Shown: in pieces, positions 1 to 7,900 of the stretch
Layout: every line of letters begins with the position of its first letter
Numbering within the stretch: the stretch's first letter is position 1
Origin: Treponema sp.
Lineage (GTDB): Bacteria; Spirochaetota; Spirochaetia; Treponematales; Breznakiellaceae
Direction: 5' to 3'
Assembly: GCA_031268245.1 (NCBI GenBank)
Contig: JAIRXN010000207.1
Span: 1 to 18,534, forward strand
Length of the DNA: 18,534 nt
Notes under the pieces: generated by a model
Told to the model about the DNA's origin: nothing
Database searches by the model: none
The model's input: only the letters and a program-made list of their open reading frames with translations
Program-made: the position numbers and the translations under genes

Positions 1-12
1 TATAGTATATGT

Positions 13-1302
13 ATGGCTGGAATGCCGGAACTGAGTGAAAAAATTTCCATCCTCGCCGGGGCGGCAAAGTACGACGCTTCCTGCGCCTCTTCGGGCAGTG
101 AGGGGCGGCACGGGGAGGCAGGAGAAGGGGGCTTTGGTTCCAGGTCCGCGGCGGGGGTTTGCCACTCCTGGACCGAGGACGGCAGGTGTGTCAGCCTGCT
201 CAAGGTGCTCTTTTCCAATGTCTGCCGTTTTGACTGCGCGTATTGTGTAAACCGCTCTTCCGCGGATGTTAAACGCAGCAGCTTTACCGTCCGGGAACTG
301 GTGGATCTCACAAGCGAATTCTATAAGCGCAATTATATCGAAGGGCTCTTCCTCTCTTCCGGGATCTTTTCGGATCCGGACATTGTGATGGAAAAACTCA
401 TTGAGGTTGCAAAAACCCTGCGCACCGAAGCAGGTTTCGGCGCTTATATCCATCTCAAGATAATTCCCGGCGCGGGGGAGCGCCTTATCAGGGAGGCGGG
501 GATCTGGGCGGACAGGCTCAGCGTCAACATAGAGCTTCCTACCGATAAAAGTCTGCAGCATCTGGCGCCCCAAAAGTCAGGCAGGGTGATCCTTGGAGCC
601 ATGGGGGATTTTTCGGCCCTGCACAGCCAGTTTGAAGAAGACCGCCGCAGTATCCGTTTTTCTCCTTCCGGCAAAAATTCCACGCCCGCCTTTGCCCCGG
701 CAGGGCAGAGTACCCAGCTTATTGTCGGGGCAAGCGCGGAGGATGATAGAACCATTATCAATCTTTCAAGCTCCCTCTACCGGAAATTCGCCCTCCGCAG
801 GGTCTACTATTCGGCCTTTACCCCTGTCCGGAGGAGCTGCGGGGAGAGCGACTCCAGGCTTCCCGATATTACAGGCCCGCCCCTGATCCGGGAACACAGG
901 CTCTACCAGGCGGACTGGCTGCTCCGGTTTTACCATTTTTCCGCGGGAGAAATTCTTGATGAAGATTCTGCCTTTCTTGATCCCCACATTGACCCAAAAA
1001 CCGCCTGGGCTCTCAAACATCTGGACTGGTTTCCCATAGAGATCAACCGGGCTTCCTACGAGGAACTCCTCCGGGTACCCGGTATCGGTGCAAAAAGCGC
1101 CCGCAGGATCATTGAAACCCGGCGTTCCCGTTCCATAGATCTGGACGGCCTCCGCCGCCTCGGGGCCGTGATGAAACGCGCCCGTTATTTTGCCAGCGCG
1201 GGGGGCCGTTTCTTTGAACGCCCGGAAGATCCGGCCCGTATCCGCAGAATCCTTGCGGATCAGGACGGCGCAGGTCTGCAGTTGCCGCTTTTTGAATTTT
1301 AA
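13..1302 (+). CDS. Radical SAM protein with C-terminal helix-hairpin-helix, putative DNA modification/repair
   Basis: A 429-residue protein. It has a radical SAM cluster motif, C71-x3-C75-x2-C78 (CRFDCAYC), which should hold a 4Fe-4S cluster and cleave S-adenosylmethionine. The N-terminal AAKYDASCASSGS stretch and the FAPAGQST motif near residue 227 are characteristic of the family annotated as 'putative DNA modification/repair radical SAM protein' (TIGR03916, from memory). Residues about 345-371 (NRASYEELLRVPGIGAKSA) form a helix-hairpin-helix, a non-specific DNA-binding fold, which supports a DNA substrate. The true reaction is unknown. The DUF4130 gene follows after 10 nt, the known partner arrangement. 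ATG at 13 is used; ATG at 22 fits the family N-terminus equally well. Neither has a clear Shine-Dalgarno, and the upstream promoter lies outside the window, apart from a possible TATAGT at 1-6. Family assignment is firm, function is not. Confidence 0.9.
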   Translation: MAGMPELSEKISILAGAAKYDASCASSGSEGRHGEAGEGGFGSRSAAGVCHSWTEDGRCVSLLKVLFSNVCRFDCAYCVNRSSADVKRSSFTVRELVDLTSEFYKRNYIEGLFLSSGIFSDPDIVMEKLIEVAKTLRTEAGFGAYIHLKIIPGAGERLIREAGIWADRLSVNIELPTDKSLQHLAPQKSGRVILGAMGDFSALHSQFEEDRRSIRFSPSGKNSTPAFAPAGQSTQLIVGASAEDDRTIINLSSSLYRKFALRRVYYSAFTPVRRSCGESDSRLPDITGPPLIREHRLYQADWLLRFYHFSAGEILDEDSAFLDPHIDPKTAWALKHLDWFPIEINRASYEELLRVPGIGAKSARRIIETRRSRSIDLDGLRRLGAVMKRARYFASAGGRFFERPEDPARIRRILADQDGAGLQLPLFEF

Positions 1303-1312
1303 TAGAATATTC

Positions 1313-2227
1313 ATGAATGAGTTTTTAAGACAGGTATTCTACGATGGAACTCTCGAAGGGCTTTTTTCGGTTCTGGGCAGGGCATGGGAATGCGGCAGGG
1401 CGCCCGCCGCGGTGCTTCCCCGGTACAGGCGGAACGAAGCCATGCAGGGCTCTCGCTCGGAAGGCTCCCTCTTCGAGTCCCTGACGGATGAAGTTCCTGT
1501 AGAAGAAACGGAACGCGGCGGGGAAAACGGTAACATCGGAGAGGCGCTTTTTGAACTTTCATGTACGGCCCATGACGCCTTTGTCTGCGGCTGGATGAGC
1601 GAACTGCCCATAGAGACAGAGATTATACGCTATGCCTTTGGGGTGCTCTCCGCTGCCAGGGCGGCCGATCCGTATCACTGGACAATGTCGGAGCAGGCCA
1701 GGGAAGGGGCAGAAAGAGCCTCCCGGAACCGTCTCGATCCCGATACGCGAACCGTGCTGGAAACCGCATTCAAGGTGGGACGGGAAATAGACCGGCTCAA
1801 GGGGCTCCTGCGTTTCACTCCCGGCGGCAAAGGTGTCTATACCGCCCGCTGTTCACCGGATTATTTTGTACTGCCCGCGCTGGCGGATCACTTCTGCCGC
1901 CGCTTCGCCGGGAGCCCCTGGGCCCTCATCGACGAAAAACGGCGCCTTGTCCTTCTCCGGCTTACGGGTGAAGAAGCCCGTCTTCTGCCCCTGGATGAAG
2001 CACAGGCCCGCCTTCATTCGCCTGAGTCTCCGCCTTGTTTGGCGTCCCCCCGGGACCTGCCCGGAGGCGGAGACCCGGAGACGGGCCGGGCCGGGGAAAG
2101 CGATCCCTGGGAACATCTGTGGAAGCACTACTTCAAAACCATCAACAATCCTGCACGGGAAAACCCCGGGACCCAACGCCGCTTCATGCCCCGGCGTTAC
2201 TGGAAATACCTTCCCGAAAAACAGTAG
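1313..2227 (+). CDS. DUF4130-type DNA metabolism protein, partner of the radical SAM gene
   Basis: A 304-residue soluble protein with no signal peptide or membrane segment. The order of motifs matches the DUF4130/TIGR03915 family ('probable DNA metabolism protein'): N-terminal FYDGTLEGLFSVL, central REIDRLKGLLRF followed by YTARCSPDYFVLPALADHF and WALIDEKRR, and a C-terminal block (about residues 268-302) ending NPGTQRRFMPRRYWKYLPE. Family knowledge: these proteins occur beside or fused to a radical SAM protein and a uracil-DNA-glycosylase-like domain. Here no glycosylase domain is fused and none lies in the window. The gene starts 10 nt after the radical SAM stop, so the two are probably co-transcribed; the Shine-Dalgarno is weak. 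Two low-complexity Gly/Glu/Ser/Pro-rich linkers (about residues 44-77 and 239-267) lengthen it compared with the core family. The biochemical role is unknown. Confidence 0.85.
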   Translation: MNEFLRQVFYDGTLEGLFSVLGRAWECGRAPAAVLPRYRRNEAMQGSRSEGSLFESLTDEVPVEETERGGENGNIGEALFELSCTAHDAFVCGWMSELPIETEIIRYAFGVLSAARAADPYHWTMSEQAREGAERASRNRLDPDTRTVLETAFKVGREIDRLKGLLRFTPGGKGVYTARCSPDYFVLPALADHFCRRFAGSPWALIDEKRRLVLLRLTGEEARLLPLDEAQARLHSPESPPCLASPRDLPGGGDPETGRAGESDPWEHLWKHYFKTINNPARENPGTQRRFMPRRYWKYLPEKQ

Positions 2228-2302
2228 GAAGGCCGTGTAACCCGGCTCCACTGTGTATTTTTTACTAAATAGAATAAGCAAACGGTTTTCTATATAGTTA
2301 GA

Positions 2303-2337
2303 GTCTGTCCACAAAGTCGGTTACTTTGCGGACAGAC
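2303..2337 (+). repeat. 35-nt dispersed hairpin repeat, copy 1
   Basis: GTCTGTCCACAAAGT (2303-2317) pairs with ACTTTGCGGACAGAC (2323-2337) over 15 bp with one A-C mismatch at 2311/2329 and a 5-nt loop. The same 35 nt occur inverted at 9285-9319 with three substitutions. There is no T-tract after it, so it is not a typical intrinsic terminator. Confidence 0.75.
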
Positions 2338-2350
2338 CTTGCATTTGCTC

Positions 2351-2369
2351 CCGTTTTGTACCAAAACGG
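2351..2369. repeat. Hairpin, 8-bp perfect stem
   Basis: CCGTTTTG (2351-2358) and CAAAACGG (2362-2369) form a perfect stem with a 3-nt loop. An outer stem of GCATTTGC (2341-2348) with GCAAAATGC (2373-2381), one base bulged, may extend it. It is the middle hairpin of the 2301-2430 element. Confidence 0.6.
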
Positions 2370-2393
2370 TACGCAAAATGCCTGTTTTAAGGA

Positions 2394-2429
2394 AGTCTGT
2401 CTATAATGTGTCCACATTATAGACAGACT
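2394..2429. repeat. Perfect 17-bp palindromic hairpin
   Basis: AGTCTGTCTATAATGTG (2394-2410) is perfectly complementary to 2413-2429 with only TC between the arms. The outer eight bases of each arm repeat the GTCTGTC/GACAGAC ends of hairpin 2303-2337 while the inner part differs. It is the third hairpin of the putative mobile element. Confidence 0.7.
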
Positions 2430-2439
2430 CTAGTTAACT

Positions 2440-2473
2440 GAGGCTGTTCCAAAACTTCAGTTTTGAAACAACC
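2440..2473 (+). repeat. GAGGCTGTTCC-type hairpin repeat, copy 1
   Basis: GGCTGTTCCAAAACT (2442-2456) pairs with AGTTTTGAAACAACC (2459-2473) over 15 positions with two C-A mismatches and a TC loop. The 25 nt at 2440-2464 match the reverse complement of 18229-18253 at 22 positions. It lies about 50 nt before the TolC-like start and could be in the 5' leader of the efflux mRNA. No clear promoter could be placed in 2474-2525. Confidence 0.65.
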
Positions 2474-2525
2474 CTGATTCGATTTACATAAGTGGCGAAA
2501 CGTCCGCTTTTTAGAGGAGTTATGC

Positions 2526-3848
2526 ATGAGGTTTTTTCCCCGCAGGGGGATGTGTGTGTTCTTTCTTTTCATCCTTTCTATGGCTCTTTTCGGGCAGGAA
2601 GGGGACTCTCTGGTCATCACGCTGGAGGAGGCTGTCCGCATGGCCCTGGATACCAGCTTGAATCTGCAAAAATCCAGGCTGGATCTCTCCGATGCCGAAT
2701 ATTCGTCAAAGCATCTGTGGGCTCAGGTTTTTCCTTCCCTCAGCGTGGGCGGGGGCGTCAATTACGGAACCGGTCTCTTTGTCGATCCCGGTTTTAAGGC
2801 CGATGCCGCCAATTTCGGCTACAGCCTCTCCGCCGGTGTCTCACTGAGCCTCAATGCGGGGATTTCCTACCGGATGAAGGGCATCAGACTTGCCTATGAG
2901 GAGGCGCTTCTCTCCTACGATGATGCATGCAGGCAGCTTGAAATTCAGGTGGCCAAGGCTTTCTATGCTCTGATTGCGGAGCGGGAAAATGTTTCACACA
3001 AGCAGGATGCCCTGAATCTTGCGGAACGGCAGCTTGAAAAAACCAGGATCAGCTTTGAGAACGGTTTCACCGGGGAACTCAGCCTTCTCAACAGCCGTCT
3101 CGCCGTGGAGGTGGCCCGTTCCGATCTGAGCGACGCCCGTTCTTCGGTTCAGCAGAATCTTGCTTCGTTTCTCGATCTTATCGGTCTTGATCGGCAGACT
3201 GTTCATCTTGAAGGAGAAATTGAAGTAAGTCCCGTAAAGGCGGACAGCGAATTCCTCATTGCCCGGTATCTTGCCGGGCGGCCGGATATTGCGGAGAAGC
3301 GGCTTGCCCTTGAATCCGCAGAGAATACACGGAAACAGGACAGCATTGGGGACAGGGCGCCTTCCCTGAGGCTCGCCGCCGATTGGGGAGGCCGGGGAAA
3401 CGGGGGAGAGGACGGCAAATTCAGCGATTCGGTGTCGGGTTCCGTATCGCTGAGTATCCCCATCAATCCCTGGATTCCGGGAACTACGGAAAACCAGGCT
3501 CTGCGCAAGACGGAAGCCGCCGTTGAAAAAGCCCGGCTGGATCTGAAAAGCGCCGAAATCAGCGCGGCGCAGGAGATTCGTACCCTGACGATGAAGCTGG
3601 AAAGTTCTCTGGAGACACTGGAGATCAACAGACTCAGGCTTGAAATTGCCCAGCGGAACCATGAATTATCGGAGCAGGGTTTTCAAAACGGTACGGTAGA
3701 GTCCCTGTCCCTGGAGGATGCCCGGAATAGTCTCAATGCGGCCCGGTATTCTCTGCTTCAGAGTGAACTTTCCTGTCTTATAACGGTGCTGGATATAGCC
3801 GCGGCGGTAAATATGGACTGGCGGGAGTTGATGCGGCATGAAGAGTAA
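2526..3848 (+). CDS. TolC-family outer membrane efflux channel
   Basis: A 440-residue protein starting with a signal peptide (basic MRFFPRRG, hydrophobic core, end near SMALFGQ, residue 24). The mature part has the repeat pattern of outer membrane efflux proteins: LTLEEAV-like opening (VITLEEAVRMAL), LNLQKSRLDLSDAEYS, helical EALLSYDDACRQLEIQVAKAFYAL, ARSDLSDARSS, and a second half with the same organisation (KTEAAVEKARLDLKSAE; LSLEDARNSLNAARYSLLQSE). Length is typical. In this family three copies form the outer-membrane barrel and periplasmic tunnel through which an RND pump expels substrates. AGAGGAG upstream of the ATG is a good Shine-Dalgarno. The adaptor and RND genes follow on the same strand, so this is the channel of a tripartite pump, equivalent in position to Borrelia BesC. 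Substrate cannot be read from sequence. Confidence 0.9.
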   Translation: MRFFPRRGMCVFFLFILSMALFGQEGDSLVITLEEAVRMALDTSLNLQKSRLDLSDAEYSSKHLWAQVFPSLSVGGGVNYGTGLFVDPGFKADAANFGYSLSAGVSLSLNAGISYRMKGIRLAYEEALLSYDDACRQLEIQVAKAFYALIAERENVSHKQDALNLAERQLEKTRISFENGFTGELSLLNSRLAVEVARSDLSDARSSVQQNLASFLDLIGLDRQTVHLEGEIEVSPVKADSEFLIARYLAGRPDIAEKRLALESAENTRKQDSIGDRAPSLRLAADWGGRGNGGEDGKFSDSVSGSVSLSIPINPWIPGTTENQALRKTEAAVEKARLDLKSAEISAAQEIRTLTMKLESSLETLEINRLRLEIAQRNHELSEQGFQNGTVESLSLEDARNSLNAARYSLLQSELSCLITVLDIAAAVNMDWRELMRHEE

Positions 3849-3884
3849 AAATGGGGCTGCGGAAGTCTGTCCCGGGAGTGAAGA

Positions 3885-4859
3885 GTGAAAAAAAGGTCGG
3901 GGATCTCCATCGCGGTAACAGTCGTTATTGTTCTGCTGATTCTTCTCTTTGCAGGGCTCAGTGTCCGCATGGTTCTGGCCCGCGGGGCCGGCGGGGAAAC
4001 TCTTCCTGCCGGAGGCATTCAACAGGACGCTGCCGGGGAGGAAGGACGGCCCGCGCAGGGCTCAATGCAGCGTACCCTTTCTGTGGTGAGGGTGCATGAA
4101 GTCGGTTTGGGAACCATCGAGAACAGTGTGGTGCTCAACGGGGATGTGCTGGCCCGGAATCAGGTGTCCATATACCCCGCGGTCGGGGGCAAGCTTACCG
4201 AGATCGGGCTGGGCATAGGGGACATGGTATCCAGGGGGGATGTGGTCGCCATGGTCGATCCTTCCCGTCCCGGCGAGAGTTACTCCTTAAATCCCGTCAT
4301 CTCTACGGTGAACGGTACCATCCTGCAGGTAAACTACAGTGCGGGAGATACGGTAAGTACCGGAGCGGCCCTCTATGTGGTTGGGGATCTCTCCACACTG
4401 GTGGTGGAAACCTTTGTGCCGGAACGTTTTGCCAATGCCGCCCGCCTGGGGCTTTCCGCCCAGGTGGCGCTGGAGGCTCTGCCCGGCGAGGTTTTTACCA
4501 CCCTTGTAGATGAACTGTCTCCGGTACTCGATCCTGCAAGCAGAACTCTCAAGATACGGCTCCGCTTTACCAGGCGGGATTCACGGATAAAGGCCGGCAT
4601 GTTCGCCACGATAAGCCTTGTAACCAATACCCGATCCGGCGTGCCGGTTGTTCCCCGGCAGGCCCTGATCAGCACCTATGGCAGGTGGATCGTTTTTATT
4701 ACGGATGAAGGGAACACGGCCCGCCGCCGGGAAGTGCAGCCCGGACTTGAGAATGAGGAATCGGTTGAAATTCTGGAAGGAATTGAAACCGGGGAAAAGG
4801 TTGTTGTCGCAGGTCAGAATTTTTTAAGCGATGGGGATCCTGTCAGGCTGGTTGAATGA
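3885..4859 (+). CDS. RND efflux periplasmic adaptor (membrane fusion protein), hairpin-less
   Basis: A 324-residue adaptor with an N-terminal membrane anchor or signal segment (hydrophobic residues about 8-31 after KKRSG). Two lipoyl half-motifs are visible, about residues 98-127 (PAVGGKLTEIGLGIGDMVSRGDVVAMVD) and 139-169 (GTILQVNYSAGDTVSTGAALYVVGD), followed by the beta-barrel (TLVVETFVPE to GMFATISLV) and membrane-proximal domain (VPRQAL to VVVAGQNFLSDGDPV). Only about ten residues separate the lipoyl halves, so the usual alpha-helical hairpin is missing, as known for the Borrelia adaptor BesA. It should bridge the TolC-like channel and the RND pump in the periplasm. The start is GTG at 3885 behind GGGAG, 36 nt after the channel gene. 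Confidence in the adaptor call is high; the missing hairpin is a direct reading of length and motif order. Confidence 0.9.
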   Translation: MKKRSGISIAVTVVIVLLILLFAGLSVRMVLARGAGGETLPAGGIQQDAAGEEGRPAQGSMQRTLSVVRVHEVGLGTIENSVVLNGDVLARNQVSIYPAVGGKLTEIGLGIGDMVSRGDVVAMVDPSRPGESYSLNPVISTVNGTILQVNYSAGDTVSTGAALYVVGDLSTLVVETFVPERFANAARLGLSAQVALEALPGEVFTTLVDELSPVLDPASRTLKIRLRFTRRDSRIKAGMFATISLVTNTRSGVPVVPRQALISTYGRWIVFITDEGNTARRREVQPGLENEESVEILEGIETGEKVVVAGQNFLSDGDPVRLVE

Positions 4860-4865
4860 TGAGCA

Positions 4866-4895
4866 TGCCCCAAAGCTGAAATTTTGGGACAGCCC
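4866..4895. repeat. Intercistronic imperfect hairpin in the efflux operon
   Basis: CCCAAA at 4869-4874 (with two more pairs outside, one mismatch at 4868/4889) pairs with TTTGGG at 4883-4888. The right arm continues GACAGCCC, resembling the GGCTGTCC/GGACAGCC arms of the other repeats in the window, so it looks like a decayed member. It begins 7 nt after the adaptor stop, in the 102-nt gap before the RND gene. A short T-run (4902-4906) follows at a distance, so weak termination or RNA processing is possible. Confidence 0.5.
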
Positions 4896-4961
4896 TTGAA
4901 TCTTTTTATACGGAAAACGCTGATTGGCGTCATTCAGTCGGTATTTCCCAAGGGGTAGCAT

Positions 4962-7900
4962 TTGAACATTTCCGGTTATTCAGTCAAACATCCTGTTACT
5001 ATCGTGGTACTCTACGCCCTGGCCGTCGGGGTGGCCCTTACCATGGCGCCTAACCTGGCGGTGGATCTCTATCCCTCGGCAAATCCGCCGGTGCTCTCGG
5101 TGTATGTCCGTTTCCCCGGCGCAGGGCCTGCGGATGTGGAGGCCAACGTTACCGAGAGACTGGAACGTTCACTCGCGTCTTCCAGGGGCCTGGTCAACAT
5201 GACCAGCAATTCCCAGTTTGAAGCCAGCTTCATCAATCTGGAGTTTGCCTACGGCACGGACATGGACAAGGCGGTAACCGATGCCCAGACCCTGCTCAAC
5301 CGTCTGGCAAACTCCCTGCCCGACGGGACGGAACCCCCCATAGTCCGCCGCTTTGACATGAGCGCCATGCCCATCATGAGGCTTGTTGTCCGGGGCAACT
5401 ATCCGCCGGATCAGCTGCGTATCTTTGCCGAGGACGAGATCCAGGCCAACATCGAGCGGATCGACGGGGTTGCCTCCGCCGAAGTTACCGGCGGCACCAC
5501 CCAGATAGTCAAGGTTGCCGTTTCCCTGAACCGTCTTGCCGCATTCAAGCTTACCCTGGATGATGTTACCACTGCCCTTAAAGGCCAGAGCATCCTCTCC
5601 TCCGGGGGAAATCTTAGGCGGGGAACGCGGGAATACCAGATCATGACCGAGGAACAACTTACCAGCGCGGATCAGGTAAAGCGCCTCGTGGTTAAAGTTA
5701 CCAATATTCCTGCGGGGCAGGGAGGGCTCAACGTAAACCGTTCCATGGTACTCCGTCTCGAGGACATTGCCGAGGTGAGTCTTGCCTACAACGACAATGC
5801 GGCCCGCGTCTATGTGAACGGCATGAGCGGGGTCTACATTCAGGTTACCAGCGAAAGCGATTCCAACCAGGTTCAGGTAGCCGGCCGGGTTAAGGAAGCC
5901 CTGGAAGAGATCAATACGCAGCTTCCCCGCGGCATTTCCCTTGAGGTGCTTTCCGACAACACTACCATGATCAGCGCTACCCTGAATCAGGTCTACTCCA
6001 ATGCCATACAGGGCGCCCTGCTTGGCATGCTGATCCTCTTCATATTCCTCCGAAACATAAAGGGAACCCTTATCATAGGATTGGCGATCCCTATTTCCAT
6101 ACTCCTCACGATCATGTTTATGGCGATCTTCGGCTTTACCCTCAATCTCCTTACCATGACGGGCCTCATCATGGGGCTGGGCATGACCACGGACGGCGCC
6201 ATAGTAATTCTGGAGAATGTTCACACGTACCGGGAACGGGGGGCAAAGTCTGCCATTGCCGCAATTCTGGGCAGCAGGGAGATGCTCCGGGCGATCTTCA
6301 CATCTTCCGCTACCACCCTCTGCGTCTTCATTCCCCTTATCATCTGGAAGAACGATCTTGAACAGATGGGACAGCTCTTCAGCGATCTGATCTTTACCGT
6401 ATGTATCTCGCTGATATGTTCCCTGGTTGTGGCGGTTACCCTGGTGCCGAGCCTCTCCGGTTCGATCCTCAAGCTGAATACCCGCAGGCAGAGGCCCCTC
6501 AAGTTCGCTCCCCTGCGTTTTATTGACGACCTTATGGAAGGCTTTTTTACCAGGCTTGATTCGGCCTACAAAAAGGGGCTGGAGTACTGTCTCTCACACC
6601 GGGCCGTAGTGATACTGCTGGTACTGGCCATCCTTTGTTTTTCCCTGCTCCAGTTCCAGGGCATCGGCATGAACATGTACATGCGTACCAGAACAGACGA
6701 CAATGTAACAATGAATGTGTCCATGCCGCAGGGAACCACCATCGAAACAACCGAACAGATGCTCCTCGACCTTGAGGAGATTGTTAAACAAGAAGTGCAG
6801 GGTTACATAAATCTTATCCTCACCGCCCGGCGGAGCGGAACCAATCAGGGGACTTTCCAGATTACCCTGCCCGAACCGGCTCTGCAGATCGATACCCCGG
6901 AGAGTATTCAGCAGAAACTGGCCTCCTACTTCCGGAGTCTGCCCGGAGCGCGGATTTCCTTCCGTGCGGGCCGCGGCATGGGAAACACGTCGGCAGTGGA
7001 GATTACCGTAAGCTCACGGGATTACACGGCGATCATGGAGAGTGCAAACGAGATCCTGGGGATCATAACCCGGTATCTCCCGGAGATTGAAAACGCCGCG
7101 GTGAATATTGATGAAGGGGCGCCCCAGCTCCGGGTAGAGATTGACCGGGACAGGGCCAGCGCCATGGGCGTTTCTCTTGCCGCCATCGCCGCCGAGATCC
7201 GTACCGCCATGGACGGTACTACCGCTACCACCATCACCCAGGGGGAAAGACTTGTTGATGTGGATGTGATGCTCCGGGATGAAGACCGCCGGGGGCTGCC
7301 CAACCTCGACGCCGTTTTTGTCATGAGCCGCACCGGAGACCGCATTGCCCTTTCAAATCTTGCCCGGATATCGGAAAGCCGTTCTCCCTCTTCCATCCGC
7401 CGGGAAAACCGGGATCGTGTGATCCGCATCACGGGGGATCTGCCGCCGGGAATCGCCGCAACGGACATGCAGCAGCGGCTTGAGGCGACGGTACAAGAGT
7501 ACCTGGTACCCCGCGAGGGGGTAACGGTCCGTTATCTGGGGGAAGCTGCGCAGATCCGCGGCTACTACGGACGTTTCATTTTTATCATTATCGCGGCGGT
7601 ATTCCTGGTCTTCGGGCTCATGGCAAGCCAGTTCGAATCCTTTGTGGATCCTCTGATCATCTTCTTTTCCATTCCGCTCCTTTTGATCGGGGTGATATGG
7701 ATCTATAAACTCTCAGGTCAGGCAATGTCCATGTTCAGTGTGGTAGGTATCGTCGCTCTGGTAGGCGTGGTGGTGAATAACGGAATCGTCCTTGTGGATT
7801 ATACCAACACCCTTCGCGCCCGCGGTCTTAAAGTCCGGGAGGCCTGTATCGAAGCGGGACGGAACCGCCTGCGTCCCATCCTGATGACCAGCCTCACCAC

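Larger units (their letters stand above)
2295..2436. mobile_element. MITE-like palindromic element between TAGTTA direct repeats
   Basis: The 130 bp at 2301-2430 begin GAGTCTGTC and end GACAGACTC, a perfect 9-bp terminal inverted repeat (11 bp if the flanking TA is counted). Identical TAGTTA hexamers lie immediately outside at 2295-2300 and 2431-2436, as a target-site duplication would. If the duplication is only TA, the ends would instead fit an IS630/Tc1-like pattern. The inside holds three hairpins and no coding potential. It lies in the roughly 300-bp gap between the DUF4130 gene and the efflux operon. Mobility is inferred from structure; it could also be three unrelated palindromes. Confidence 0.5.

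Noticed and set aside
2301..2473. CRISPR-like array in the multi-hairpin region
   Set aside because: The units are palindromes of differing sequence and size without constant repeats or unique spacers of fixed length, and no cas genes are present.
3853..3875. GGAAGTCTGTC at 3861-3871, identical to 2391-2401, as a further repeat copy
   Set aside because: Only 11 bases match and there is no hairpin partner, so chance or a decayed remnant cannot be separated.
5169..6224. A 351-codon open frame on the minus strand inside the RND pump gene
   Set aside because: It is antisense to conserved pump motifs, has composition typical of a shadow frame (His/Gly-rich, no domain) and no ribosome site.
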